This document shows positions 39,301 through 46,456 of a DNA stretch of 64,000 bases, one piece after another. This stretch comes from Stappia stellulata (GTDB taxonomy: Bacteria; Pseudomonadota; Alphaproteobacteria; Rhizobiales; Stappiaceae). The translations under genes were made by a program, and so were the position numbers. The stretch is taken from assembly GCF_020176715.1 (NCBI RefSeq), contig NZ_JAIVMF010000002.1, positions 248,001 through 312,000 on the forward strand. Direction: 5' to 3'. Position 1 is the first letter of the stretch. Each line of letters opens with the position of its first letter. The notes beneath the pieces are model-generated. The model saw only the letters and a program-made list of their open reading frames with translations, was not told where the DNA came from and made no database searches.

Positions 39301-40453
39301 TCTGGACTACAGCGTCGACTACCAGGGCGGTGCATCGGGTATGGGGCGCAATGCGTCGAATACGGCGCAATACTTCGAAAACGCGATGAACCAGATCAAG
39401 AACGCCGGAATGACCGATGATACCTCCGGCGGGGTGCGGGAATTCGGGGCGACCCTGCTCAATTCCGGAACGACGGCGGAAACGGAGCAGCATCTCAATT
39501 CGCTGTCGCCGGAAGAAAGCCTGAACGGCGCGATGAAGGCGGTGGCAGCCTCCCAGGCGCTGCACGGGTTGCTGCAAAGCTGTCCGACTCTCGATCCCGA
39601 CATGGGCGATGCGTTTTTCCGCCAGCGTGATTGCGTGTGGGTGCAGGCCATCGGCAATCGTCATCACCAAAGCGCGACCGCGGATACCGAATCCTTCCGC
39701 GAAGTCACGACGGGTGTCGCCGGCGCCTTCCAGAAGGAAGTCTTCGACGACACTTTCGTCGAGGTCGGCGGCCAGATCGAGTTCATCGACGTGTCGGGGC
39801 GCAGCTATTCCCAGTCCGGCAGCCGCTTCAGCGCCGGCATCGCGCTCAAGCGCGAAGTGGGCATGTTCACCTTTTCCACGACCGTGGGCGGTGGCGTCTA
39901 CGATCTCGACCAGACCCGGCGCTATGTCTCCGGCGGAACGGCCCACAGCGCCTCGGCTGACGTCAAGGGCCGCTTCCTGACGGCGGAGGGGCGTGTGTCG
40001 GCGGTGTTTGAGCGTCATGGGTTCTATGCCAAGCCGGCGATGGCTCTTTCCATTACGCGCTTCTGGCAGGATGCGTTCCGGGAAACGGGTTCGGGTCCGC
40101 TGAACTGGAATGTTCGCGGCGTCTCGAAGACCTCGGTCGCGGCTGCGCCCATTCTCGAGGTCGGGCATGCCTTCGATCTGCAGGAGCGGCCGACCGTCGT
40201 CTTCCTGCGCGGCGGGATCACCGCTCAGCTCACCGATCCGAGCGTATCGACCACGGCGGTGCTCGCCGGGGCGGATGCCTCCTTCGGGTCGCTGTCGAGC
40301 ATGACGAGTTCCGACCGGGTGCGGGCCGATTTCGCCGCCGGTTTCGACATGGACATCAGCGAGCGCTTCTCGGTCTCGTTGCTCGGGCAGGCCGGCTTCA
40401 GCGAAAACACCACCGACATCGGCGGTTATGCGCGCATGAAGCTGCGCTTCTAG
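33377..40453 (+). CDS. giant glycine-rich repeat autotransporter (type Va)
   Basis: 2,358 residues. A signal peptide (about 1-41, ending TPAQA) precedes the passenger. The passenger is built from about 25 repeats, each roughly 45-75 residues, that close with a motif like GIFAQSVGGGGGxGG and are joined by beta-helix-type segments (VTVxNxGxITTxG). A C-terminal autotransporter barrel spans about residues 2080-2358 (CVWVQAIGNRH through YARMKLRF, ending in the terminal Phe expected for BAM insertion). The passenger is likely a long beta-helix with protruding glycine-rich turns, exposed on or released from the cell surface. ATG 33377 is preferred over the adjacent TTG 33374. No protease motif was seen; adhesin or biofilm matrix function is inferred. 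Confidence 0.9.
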   Translation: MTRFASVASVCLPRDRLSFRPLALPLAVALLSATALTPAQAACTFSGTTETCSGQMYGAIVHTENTVHTLSLKGMDNDLDAFDSSDASKQDGPAIYLRDPGGETPAPGDWSGSNRNGQSGVDGASGAGISATVSLDDGFKITGTSGVVIETTGWKGSYGHEAKHTDKHATGGRGGDGGAGGTVSFIAQKASGGKAPGAIEAVGTQNTSASVQDAVRGIQLLTTGGAGGNGGWAESKGGLKDADGGIGGTGGNGGSATLSLKDGHYLNYNADGTALGGIGIHVSSQGGDGGGAGYGEVDGWDADDAYGGNGGTGGNGGTVNVSAASALSTIITSGPVGIYLTSIGGGGGDGGDGKGGHDYAGDGGDAGNGGDVTADLKVDVTTTGGSSGPGIYLKSAGGQAGDSGGDHGGIKNHSGNPGEPGEAGTVSLTLTGSTVKTDNEGADGILLQSIGGMGGDGGDVSGVFSYGSKGGSGGAGGKVSANISTSTVSTTGDHASALHAQSIGGGGGKAGKTSGLSALAAEAGAGGVGGTVNVSLAGSSFSTEGINAAAIKIQSIGGGGGSSGAADGFYAVGGEGGLGGAAGAVSLTVDGATVSTKGHASVGILMQSIGAGGGDAYSPSGAFAFGQDGGGGGNGSTVTFTSKNKGVSVTTEGDHADGVVLQSVGGGGGKGASSFEAIALLTPLTGTSGGGGGSAGDVTFTGSDKDVIKTSGEHSRGFVAQSIGGGGGVGGNTVEINIGLMFNPNTGQQASDIAHHGGTVSGTIGGTIETDGRNSAGAFIQSVGGGGGAAGNSVQAGVAIEFNHDMGADGQKGGDGGTVDFTSNAAIITHEMDSDGIFAQSVGGGGGHSSNVFDSNVGGLNLSQYIGNQGAKGGAGGDGGKVTVVSNGTITTGGHMSLGILAQSVGGGGGKAGSTINADVGLSAGAVTLGQSGGDGGVSGDVSVTSKARIWTKGASATGILAQSVAGGGGVANTTVNGDLGISMNYTHGGNGGEGGDAGNVTVENDAEVQTDGDGSVAIFAQSMGGGGGNGAVTATGAISIVDVNIGVGGNGGAGGTGGTVNVSNTGKLTTKGNYSSAVLAQSVGGSGGNAGMLGMGSATAGEISGSVNVGVGGDGGDGGIADAVKIDNSATIETSGYNAFGLAAQSVGGDGGMGGAVYAGTYNASMDGGATVAVTVGGSGGGGSKGNVVTIVNNGDITTKGHYADAIFAQSIGGNGGAGGASYAGTLDISTGNQFESNVQVGGNGGSGAIGSDVKVTNSKTLTTTGGNAHGIFAQSVGGDGGDGGSGIAFLGNFERETDKYMKITANAQVGGGGGSGNHAGSVTIDNSGDISTAQDTSYGVYAQSVGGGGGDGGNAGAYSIGYTFAPKNDEGEGAEGKGVSLSFTMGGSGGGGGHGDAVKVSNDAKSTISTTGKASYAIFAQSVGGSGGTGGNGEPGLEGWLADVYDVYEKLNTAKEIYEQFKEFPESLYESLSVDVGGGAGEASDGGDVTVMNDGDLTTTGDSATAIYAQSVGGGGGTGGDGSQGLITSLSVAGSSGGGGHGGTVNVTHNGTISTNGDGAIGILAQSQGGGGGAAGDIETTIVHEIDNLWETLGAQIFSVADGGEGGDGGDVTVTLGSDGAIVTYGANAHGIFAYSIGGGGGAEGELKAGDGTGSIGSEGRDGLGGLVTVDVNYLVDVGGEGAVGVYAQSVSGGGESYSKGVDISVDGTVRAEGAKGRAILAQVSSFYEHDVEGKNKTEGVVRISIKEGGLVETTSADAYETIAVMGGRSVSNSEGDLIVTNQITNSGTLRSADLDSVVVRNDREASLKIVNDGGTFTGSLDLNDANKQAFYNIASGMTELGTSFNMGIHADSLFENSAVLTAGKWGTVHTSTITTGRFTSSDLLVVDADQDAGGTVTNDLIIVDVHGKDDAIELGGTVETHWSKTTTLTSGDTGSLKFFTSANGEAIDWSDAKATSNGVIAYTLSGSDDEVFLDYSVDYQGGASGMGRNASNTAQYFENAMNQIKNAGMTDDTSGGVREFGATLLNSGTTAETEQHLNSLSPEESLNGAMKAVAASQALHGLLQSCPTLDPDMGDAFFRQRDCVWVQAIGNRHHQSATADTESFREVTTGVAGAFQKEVFDDTFVEVGGQIEFIDVSGRSYSQSGSRFSAGIALKREVGMFTFSTTVGGGVYDLDQTRRYVSGGTAHSASADVKGRFLTAEGRVSAVFERHGFYAKPAMALSITRFWQDAFRETGSGPLNWNVRGVSKTSVAAAPILEVGHAFDLQERPTVVFLRGGITAQLTDPSVSTTAVLAGADASFGSLSSMTSSDRVRADFAAGFDMDISERFSVSLLGQAGFSENTTDIGGYARMKLRF
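34360..38490 (+). repeat. repeat array in autotransporter passenger
   Basis: About 23 clear and two early degenerate copies of a unit whose conserved core reads [IV]-[FLY]-A-Q-S-[VI]-G-G-G-G-G. At DNA level each core holds runs of GGC triplets, so slippage would add or remove whole glycines without a frameshift. Two units carry helix-like insertions, near 37695-37795 (YEKLNTAKEIYEQFKEF) and 38115-38175. Confidence 0.85.
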
Positions 40454-40471
40454 GGCGCAGGCTCTCGTCAT

Positions 40472-40501
40472 CCGGCCCGCGGCGCTCAAGTCGCGGGCCG
40501 G
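40472..40501 (+). terminator. stem-loop after autotransporter
   Basis: Ten perfect GC-rich base pairs (40472-40481 with 40492-40501) and a ten-base loop, 18 bases past the stop; no U-run. Confidence 0.5.
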
Positions 40502-41203
40502 CACGCAAAATCGACCACTCCGGCGGCGCGTCTTCGGTGAAGGCGCGTTTTTCATGTCGCAAGCGGGGAGGGGGATGGCCTGCGTGCAGGCGCGCGCCAA
40601 GCGGGTGAGCGCGGCAGACCGGAAGAGGGACATCGGGGAAAAAGAGAAAACGCCCGCCGGGGGAAGTCATCTGGGGTGGAAACGATGACATGTGCCGCGG
40701 CGAGCGCTCGGGAGTTTTTGTTTCCGCGATTTTGATCGATGGGGCATCGCGGTTTTGTGACCGGCTTGCGGGCTTCGGGCTGACCCTCCGAAGCGTAGCC
40801 TGCCAGGCTCGGATCTATATATCCAAGAAGCATGCCACTTTTGATAAGTGACGGAATTCAGCTTTTGACTGCATTTTCTCCTGAAGCCGCGGATTTTAGC
40901 TTTGCGTATTGCGAATGCCTTGGAGCTCGGTCGGCCGTCCTTTGCAAAACGCAAATCTCCGCTTTCGAAATTGCAAACGTATGCAATTCCGATAGGAACT
41001 GTTCCGGATGGATGCAATCCTGTGTCGGGAGCGGTGGATGGGTCGGATGTGGTTGCGGGGGCCACCGGCGGGCCGCGCGGCGCTAGGTCGGTTGCGGGTC
41101 GGAAGGCGTTTCAGCCCACAATTGCCGTCGTCCGGCGCCTGGACCGGGAAAGCGCAGGCCCCGGGATGACATGCGTCGGGGCCGTGTTTCCAAGTATGCC
41201 AAG
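40502..41203. other. large intergenic region without a gene
   Basis: About 700 bases with no coding potential I can support. The part from about 40810 to 41000 is AT-rich and rich in dyads: CACTT-TTGAT-AAGTG (40836-40850), TTTGC-AAAAC-GCAAA (40941-40955), and the long palindrome listed separately. It could hold a small RNA or binding sites. Confidence 0.4.
40969..40988. promoter_or_regulatory. LacI-family-type operator palindrome
   Basis: Twenty-base palindrome centred on CG with a single mismatched pair; the core reads TTGCAAACGTATGCAA. Even-spaced palindromes with a central CG are the classical LacI/GalR-family operator form. No LacI-type regulator or sugar gene lies next to it in this window. 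Confidence 0.4.
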
Positions 41204-41240
41204 GCCCTCCGGCAGAGCGCGAGCGGCGCTGCCGGAGGGC
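41204..41240 (-). terminator. stem-loop ending the pyr/TRAP gene cluster
   Basis: Twelve perfect base pairs (41204-41215 with 41229-41240) and a thirteen-base loop just downstream of the last minus-strand gene; no U-run on that strand. Confidence 0.5.
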
Positions 41241-41251
41241 ATGTTTCGGGA

Positions 41252-41575
41252 TCAGTTCTTCGCGGCTTCCACGAGCTGGACCGAGACGGCGTTCAGCGCG
41301 GCGAGCTTCGCCTCGCCGGTTCCGTCCGCATAGGCCGCGTCGAGGGTCGCGACCATGCCGCGGAAATTGTCGAGCAGCGCATCGGCGGCATCGATCGGCA
41401 GCGGCTGGTCGTCATAGGCTTCCACCACGCCCTGGGCGGCGAACATGATCAGGGTCAGGGCGGCGGCATTGTCCGGCTCGCTGGAGATCCGCGCCCGCGC
41501 GGCCTTTGCGCAGGAGTTGTAGGCGCGCACCCCGTGACCACCATCGACAACGATCTCGACGAGACTTTCAAACAT
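41252..41575 (-). CDS. small helical protein of unknown function, linked to pyrE
   Basis: Not recognised. There are 107 residues, mostly Ala-rich amphipathic helices, with no signal peptide or membrane segment. ATG 41575 has GGAG six bases upstream; a longer frame to 41728 overlaps pyrE and is rejected. It lies 14 bases after the pyrE stop, so it is in the same transcript. Features visible are an acidic average charge and a single cysteine near residue 22 (YNSCAKAARARI). No catalytic motif is evident. Confidence 0.65.
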   Translation of the reverse strand: MFESLVEIVVDGGHGVRAYNSCAKAARARISSEPDNAAALTLIMFAAQGVVEAYDDQPLPIDAADALLDNFRGMVATLDAAYADGTGEAKLAALNAVSVQLVEAAKN

Positions 41576-41589
41576 TTCCAACTCCGATC

Positions 41590-42288
41590 CTATTGACTGG
41601 ACAGTTCGGCAATGCCGCCGTGGTTGGCCGACCACTCCAGCGGATTGTGCAGGAAGTTCTCGACTTCCCTGAGAACCTCGGGCGACAGGTGCTTCTGCTT
41701 CTTGCAGACGTCGAGAATGTCCCACCACGTCGCGAGATAGTGCAGGCGCATGCCGGCGGCCTCTAGCCGTTCCGGCGTGCCCGGGAAGACGTCGTAGTAG
41801 AACACCGAGAACGTGTCGGTCGCCTTCGAGCCGGCCTTGGCGATCGCCTCGGCGAACTTGACCTTGCTGCCGCCGTCGGTGATCAGGTCCTCGACCAGGA
41901 GGACGCGCGAGCCTTCCTTGAGATAGCCTTCGATCTGGGCGTCGCGGCCGAAGCCCTTGGGCTTCTTGCGCACATATTGCATCGGCAGGCCGAGGCGCTC
42001 CGACAGCCAGGCGGCGAAGGGAATTCCGGCCGTTTCCCCGCCGGCGACGGAATCGAACTGTTCAAAGCCCGCGTCCCGCAGGATCGTGCCGGCCGCGAAA
42101 TCCATCACGGCGGAACGGATCCGCGGGAAGGAAATCAGCTTGCGGCAATCGATGTAGACCGGGCTCGCAAGGCCCGAGGTAAAGGTGAACGGCTGGTCTG
42201 CCCGGAAATGGACGGCTTCGATTTCGAGCAGCATTTTGGCGACCAACTCGGAAACGAGGGCCTTGTCGGGGAAGGTGTTGGGGAACAT
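41590..42288 (-). CDS. pyrE: orotate phosphoribosyltransferase
   Basis: Converts orotate and PRPP to orotidine monophosphate in UMP synthesis. There are 232 residues. The PRPP-binding motif [14 protein letters not shown] is intact. [14 protein letters not shown] and [17 protein letters not shown] (the catalytic-lysine loop) match the family. It is 61 bases downstream of pyrC on the same strand. In this setting it would also salvage orotate imported by the upstream TRAP system. Confidence 0.95.
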   Translation of the reverse strand: MFPNTFPDKALVSELVAKMLLEIEAVHFRADQPFTFTSGLASPVYIDCRKLISFPRIRSAVMDFAAGTILRDAGFEQFDSVAGGETAGIPFAAWLSERLGLPMQYVRKKPKGFGRDAQIEGYLKEGSRVLLVEDLITDGGSKVKFAEAIAKAGSKATDTFSVFYYDVFPGTPERLEAAGMRLHYLATWWDILDVCKKQKHLSPEVLREVENFLHNPLEWSANHGGIAELSSQ

Positions 42289-42349
42289 GGGCTGGGTCCT
42301 GTGCTGCGAGCGGATTCTACGCTAGGTGCTTTACTGAATCTGGACCGGT

Positions 42350-43390
42350 CTAGCTACCCACATTCCAGTGGATCGGGATCATCGGATCGAACACCGTCAC
42401 CTCGTCCTGCCCGACCGCGACCTTCCTGGGAAAGACGACCGGTTCGTCCTGGCGGGTGAGGGTGAGTGTGGCTTCGTTCGCGGGCAGGCCATAGAAGGCA
42501 GGCCCGTTGAGCGAGGCGAAGGCCTCCAGCTTGTCCAGCGCGTTTTCCTGTTCGAAAACCTCCGCCAGACAGGCCATCGTGTTGATGGACGTGAAGATGC
42601 CGGCGCAGCCGCAGGCCGTTTCCTTCAGCGGATCGATATGCGGTGCGGAATCGGTGCCGAGGAAGAACCGCGCGTCACCCGAGGTCGCGGCGGCGCGCAG
42701 CGCCAGCCGGTGCTTTTCGCGCTTGGCGACCGGCAGGCAATAGTAATGCGGCCTGATGCCGCCGGCGAGGATCGCGTTGCGGTTGATCATCAGGTGATGC
42801 GTGGTGATCGTCGCGCCGACGTTCTTGTCCTGCGCCTTGACGTAGTCGACGCCGTTTTCCGTCGTCACATGCTCCAGCACCACGCGCAGTCCCGGCAACC
42901 GCTCGCGCAAGGGGGCGAGAACCGTTTCCAGGAACACCGCTTCGCGGTCGAAGATGTCGATGGCCGGGTCCGTCACTTCGCCGTGGACGCAGAGCGGCAG
43001 GCCGATCTCGGCCATCTTCTCCAGAACGGAATGGACCTTGGCGAGATCGCGCACGCCGCTTTGGGAATTGGTGGTGGCGCCGGCGGGATAGAGCTTCACC
43101 GCGGTAATCAGCCCGTCACGAAAGCCCGCTTCCACATCCGCCGGATCGGTCGTTTCCGTCAGATAGAGCGTCATCAGCGGGGTGAAGTCGTCGCCCTTGG
43201 GCAGCGCCTTGAGAATGCGGTCGCGGTAGGCGGCTGCCTGGGCCGTGGTGACGACCGGCGGCACCAGGTTGGGCATGATGATGGCACGGGCGAAGTTGCG
43301 GGAGGTGTGGGGGAGGACACCTTCCAGGACGTCGCCGTCGCGCAGGTGCAGGTGCCAGTCGTCCGGCCGGCGAATCGTGAGTGTGGTCAT
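42350..43390 (-). CDS. pyrC: dihydroorotase
   Basis: Zinc enzyme that interconverts N-carbamoyl-L-aspartate and dihydroorotate; 346 residues, the E. coli-like class. The metal motif [11 protein letters not shown] is intact. [11 protein letters not shown] and FLGTDSAPH carry further ligands, with the active-site Asp in the last. The ATG overlaps the upstream hydrolase stop (ATGA), unlike a stand-alone housekeeping pyrC. The reaction is reversible, so it can serve synthesis or orotate breakdown. Confidence 0.95.
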   Translation of the reverse strand: MTTLTIRRPDDWHLHLRDGDVLEGVLPHTSRNFARAIIMPNLVPPVVTTAQAAAYRDRILKALPKGDDFTPLMTLYLTETTDPADVEAGFRDGLITAVKLYPAGATTNSQSGVRDLAKVHSVLEKMAEIGLPLCVHGEVTDPAIDIFDREAVFLETVLAPLRERLPGLRVVLEHVTTENGVDYVKAQDKNVGATITTHHLMINRNAILAGGIRPHYYCLPVAKREKHRLALRAAATSGDARFFLGTDSAPHIDPLKETACGCAGIFTSINTMACLAEVFEQENALDKLEAFASLNGPAFYGLPANEATLTLTRQDEPVVFPRKVAVGQDEVTVFDPMIPIHWNVGS

Positions 43391-44673
43391 GCTTGCTCCT
43401 CGAGATAGGCGGAGAAGATATCGCATGCCCGCAGGAAGTCCGAAACGTCCATGGCTTCATCCGGATTGTGCGAGCCGTTTCGGTTGCGCACGAACACCAT
43501 TCCGGCCGGAACGCCTGCGGCGGAAAAGACCGCCGCGTCGTGGCCGCCGCCGCTCGGCATGATGAAGGGCTCCAGCCCGGCGCGCGCCATGGCCTCGCGC
43601 AGACCGTCGACCACCTGGGGGTCGCAGACCGCCGGGGCGGAATACATGCCCTCGTCGAGCTCGAAGCGGACCTTGCGGTCCTTCTCGATCTGCTTCATTT
43701 CGGTCGCGACGAGGCTGCGCATCTCGTCCAGCGTTTCCGCGCTCTGGCTGCGGATGTCGAGGCTGAAAGTGAGCCGGTCGGGAATGCGCGACAGCGCGTT
43801 GGTTTCCCGGTCGGTGGAGACCATGCCGCTGGTGAGCACCAGGTCGGCGCCCTTGTTCAGGATCGTCGTCCAGCTTTCATCCAGCCGCACCATCAGGTCG
43901 GCGAAGGCAAGCACCGGATCGCGGCGATAGGCTTTCGGCACGGCGCCGGAGTGCCCGGCTTCGCCGATGCAGTTGATCGCGCGATGGCGGAAGTTGCCGC
44001 GAATGCCCGAGACCACGGCGGCCGGCAGGTTCTTGCCGATCAGCAGCGGGCCCTGCTCGATATGGAGTTCCAGATAGGCCTCGATCCGGCTGCAGTCGAC
44101 CAGCGGTTCGCCCTTGGCGATCCGCTCGGTCGGCAGGCCGACGTCGGCCATGTGCTCGGCGAGCGTGCGGCCGTCGCCCTTGTGGCGGGCGTTCGCCTCG
44201 GTCTCCGTCAGCTGGCCGGTCAGCACCTTGGAGCCGATGTAGCAGGGGCCGAACCAGGCGCTTTCCTCGCCGCGCATGGCGAGCACATGGACGGGACGGC
44301 GGAAGGAGGTGCCGGCGCGGCGCGCGCGCACCAGGCACATCAGCCCGGCGATCACGCCGGCAAGACCGTCGTAGTTGCCGCCGAAAGGCACGCTGTCGAC
44401 ATGCGAGCCGATGACGATGAAGCGCTCCGCGTCGCGGTCCTGCGGCAGGCAGAAATTGGCGTTGCAGCCGTCGTCGTACCACACGTCGAGCCCTTCGGCG
44501 CGGGCGAAGTCCTCCAGATAGGCAAGCGTCTTGGTCTCGACATCGGAAAACGCCGGTCGGCTGACCCCCTCGACGTCCGGGGTCATCTCGGCGATCTCGT
44601 CGAACAGCCGCTCGGCGAGCGCGTGGTCGGCTTCCCGCGAGGCGGCTTTCGGGGGTGTCTTTGCAAGGGTCAT
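43387..44673 (-). CDS. M20 N-carbamoyl-amino-acid hydrolase (candidate ureidosuccinase)
   Basis: Zn-dependent amidohydrolase of the carbamoylase / allantoate amidohydrolase group; 428 residues. Candidate metal ligands are all present: His91 (GSHVDS), Asp102 (NYDGLAGV), Glu136/137 (RGEESAWFG), His204 (ELHIEQGP) and His402 (GSHNPDEAM). It sits exactly between the dihydroorotate dehydrogenase and dihydroorotase genes, overlapping both by four bases. That position argues for N-carbamoyl-L-aspartate as substrate, giving aspartate, CO2 and ammonia. Family members also act on allantoate, beta-ureidopropionate and other carbamoyl amino acids, and specificity cannot be read directly. Confidence 0.85.
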   Translation of the reverse strand: MTLAKTPPKAASREADHALAERLFDEIAEMTPDVEGVSRPAFSDVETKTLAYLEDFARAEGLDVWYDDGCNANFCLPQDRDAERFIVIGSHVDSVPFGGNYDGLAGVIAGLMCLVRARRAGTSFRRPVHVLAMRGEESAWFGPCYIGSKVLTGQLTETEANARHKGDGRTLAEHMADVGLPTERIAKGEPLVDCSRIEAYLELHIEQGPLLIGKNLPAAVVSGIRGNFRHRAINCIGEAGHSGAVPKAYRRDPVLAFADLMVRLDESWTTILNKGADLVLTSGMVSTDRETNALSRIPDRLTFSLDIRSQSAETLDEMRSLVATEMKQIEKDRKVRFELDEGMYSAPAVCDPQVVDGLREAMARAGLEPFIMPSGGGHDAAVFSAAGVPAGMVFVRNRNGSHNPDEAMDVSDFLRACDIFSAYLEEQA

Positions 44674-45614
44674 TGGGCCACCGCGATGGCTGAGGTCCGG
44701 ATGTCCTGCTCGCCGTCGACGACCGAGCCGATCAGCTCGGACACCGAGGCGATGCCCTGTGCGGCAAGCCAGGCTTCCAGATCGTGAAGGATGGTGAGCA
44801 TGGCGGTCGGATGGATGAAGGTCGCCGTGCCGACCTGCACGGCCGTGGCGCCGGCGATCAGATATTCGATCACGTCCTCGGCGGTGGAAATGCCGCCGCA
44901 GCCGATCACCGGAATATTGGCCGCGCGGGCGCACTGATAGGCCATGCGCAGGGCGATCGGCTTCAGCGCCGGTCCCGACAGGCCGCCCATCAGGTTGCCG
45001 AGCCGGGGCTGGCGCGTGTGGATGTCGATGGCCATCGACAGGATGGTGTTGGAGACGACGAGCGCATCCGCGCCGCCTTCCTCGGCCGCCCGTGCGACGT
45101 CGGGGACCTCGCCGGTGTTCGGCGTGAGCTTCGCCCAGAGCGGCAGGGGGCTTGCGGCGCGCAGGCGCTGCATGATCTCGAAGGTTGAGGACGGGCGGAT
45201 GGCGAAGGCCTTGCCGTCTTCCTCGATGTTCGGGCAGGAGATATTGACCTCGATGGCGTCGACGCCGGCGACGCTGACCTCCGCGCACAGGGCCGCGAAC
45301 TCATCGGCCGTGTTGCCGGAGATGCTCACCACCAGCGGGGTCTCGTAGCGCTGGAAGAAGGGCACGACCTTCTCGAGAAAGGCGCCGACGCCCTTGCTCG
45401 GAATGCCGATGGAATTGAGCATCGAGCCGTTCACCTCGCAAACCCGCGGGGTCGGATTGCCGTCCCGCCAGTCCCGCGTGATCGTCTTGGTGACATGGGC
45501 GCCAAGCCGTTCGAGGTCGAAGACCTCGGCCAGTTCCTCCGAGAAGGTCCCGGAGGCCGGCATGATCGGGTTCTTGAGCTTCAACCCGGCGATATCGACT
45601 GAAAGATCTACCAT
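44670..45614 (-). CDS. pyrD: dihydroorotate dehydrogenase, class 1B catalytic subunit
   Basis: FMN enzyme interconverting dihydroorotate and orotate; class 1B works with NAD through a PyrK partner. There are 314 residues. The class 1 active-site cysteine lies in VNISCPNIEEDGKAF. Substrate and FMN motifs include ASGTFSEELAEVF, CEVNGSMLNSIGIPSKG, LWAKLTPNTGE and VIGCGGISTAEDV. It lacks the N-terminal membrane helix of class 2 enzymes, which are usual in aerobic proteobacteria. The start overlaps the pyrK end by seven bases and the stop overlaps the hydrolase start. Confidence 0.92.
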   Translation of the reverse strand: MVDLSVDIAGLKLKNPIMPASGTFSEELAEVFDLERLGAHVTKTITRDWRDGNPTPRVCEVNGSMLNSIGIPSKGVGAFLEKVVPFFQRYETPLVVSISGNTADEFAALCAEVSVAGVDAIEVNISCPNIEEDGKAFAIRPSSTFEIMQRLRAASPLPLWAKLTPNTGEVPDVARAAEEGGADALVVSNTILSMAIDIHTRQPRLGNLMGGLSGPALKPIALRMAYQCARAANIPVIGCGGISTAEDVIEYLIAGATAVQVGTATFIHPTAMLTILHDLEAWLAAQGIASVSELIGSVVDGEQDIRTSAIAVAQ

Positions 45615-46456
45615 GCGATGGCCTCTGCCATATCGAAGACGGGGCCTTCCCGGCAGACCCTCAGATTGACGACCTTGCCGTCCCGGTTGAACTTGCGCAC
45701 GCAGCACTGGCACATGCCGATGCCGCAGGCCATCTGCTGTTCCAGCGCCACCTGGCCGGGAATGCCGTGAGCCTCGCCGAGCTTTTGCAGCAGGCGCAGG
45801 ATGCGGTTCGACCCGCAGGTGTAGAAGGCATCCGCGCGGCCCTCGGCGATCAGGCCTTCCAGCACCTTTTCAAGGTTGTCCGGCGCCGAGGTTCCCTCCG
45901 CATCGGTCAGCGCGACGACCGTCGCGCCGAGGCCTTCGAACAGGTCGATGGACATCAGGTAGTCGGGATGGCGCGCGCTGCAGACCGCCGTCAGGCGGCG
46001 GCCGAGACGTTTCGCCTCCAGCGCCAGCGGGGCGAGTGTTGCGAGCCCGACACCGCGGGCGACGAGAACCAGATCCGTCCAGTCATCCTCGATGGTGAAG
46101 GGCGTTCCCAGCGGTCCGAAGACGGTGAGACTGTCGTTCTCCCCAAGCGTTGCCATAGCGCGGGTGCCCGCGCCGCCGACCTTGTAGAGGAAATGCAGCT
46201 CGTTCTTTTCGGGATAGAAGCCGTAGATGCTCATCGGCCGGCGCAGATAGGGGGTCTCGCCGCCGGCCTGCGGGCACAGGATGTTGAAGAACTGGCCCGC
46301 CTGGCACTGCTCCAGAACGTGGGCGGGCGCGTCCAGCACCATCATGCGGTATTCGCCGTTGACCGCGGTGTTGCTCTTGACCCGAAGGTCGAGGTCGAAC
46401 GCGGTAGGCGCGACCCGACCGGCGGTTGCATTGGGTGTTTGCAGCATAGCACTCAT
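45608..46456 (-). CDS. pyrK: PyrK-type electron transfer subunit of dihydroorotate dehydrogenase
   Basis: FAD and [2Fe-2S] ferredoxin-reductase-like subunit that passes electrons between NAD(H) and PyrD 1B. There are 282 residues. FAD-binding RRPMSIYGF occurs near residue 80. The C-terminal cluster cysteines are Cys244, Cys249, Cys252 and Cys268 (MACGIGMCQCCV, then RVCREGPVF), the spacing of PyrK. The ATG at 46456 overlaps the dctM stop. Having this subunit means the pair is NAD-linked and can run as an orotate reductase. Confidence 0.9.
   Translation of the reverse strand: MSAMLQTPNATAGRVAPTAFDLDLRVKSNTAVNGEYRMMVLDAPAHVLEQCQAGQFFNILCPQAGGETPYLRRPMSIYGFYPEKNELHFLYKVGGAGTRAMATLGENDSLTVFGPLGTPFTIEDDWTDLVLVARGVGLATLAPLALEAKRLGRRLTAVCSARHPDYLMSIDLFEGLGATVVALTDAEGTSAPDNLEKVLEGLIAEGRADAFYTCGSNRILRLLQKLGEAHGIPGQVALEQQMACGIGMCQCCVRKFNRDGKVVNLRVCREGPVFDMAEAIAW

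Noticed and set aside
40552-41086. Short open frames in the gap after the autotransporter
   Set aside because: They lack ribosome binding sites and conserved motifs, and overlap the dyad-rich non-coding region.
43387-45288. 633-codon extension of the M20 hydrolase
   Set aside because: The extra N-terminal 205 codons lie over pyrD in another frame; the ATG at 44673 overlapping the pyrD stop gives a normal-length enzyme.
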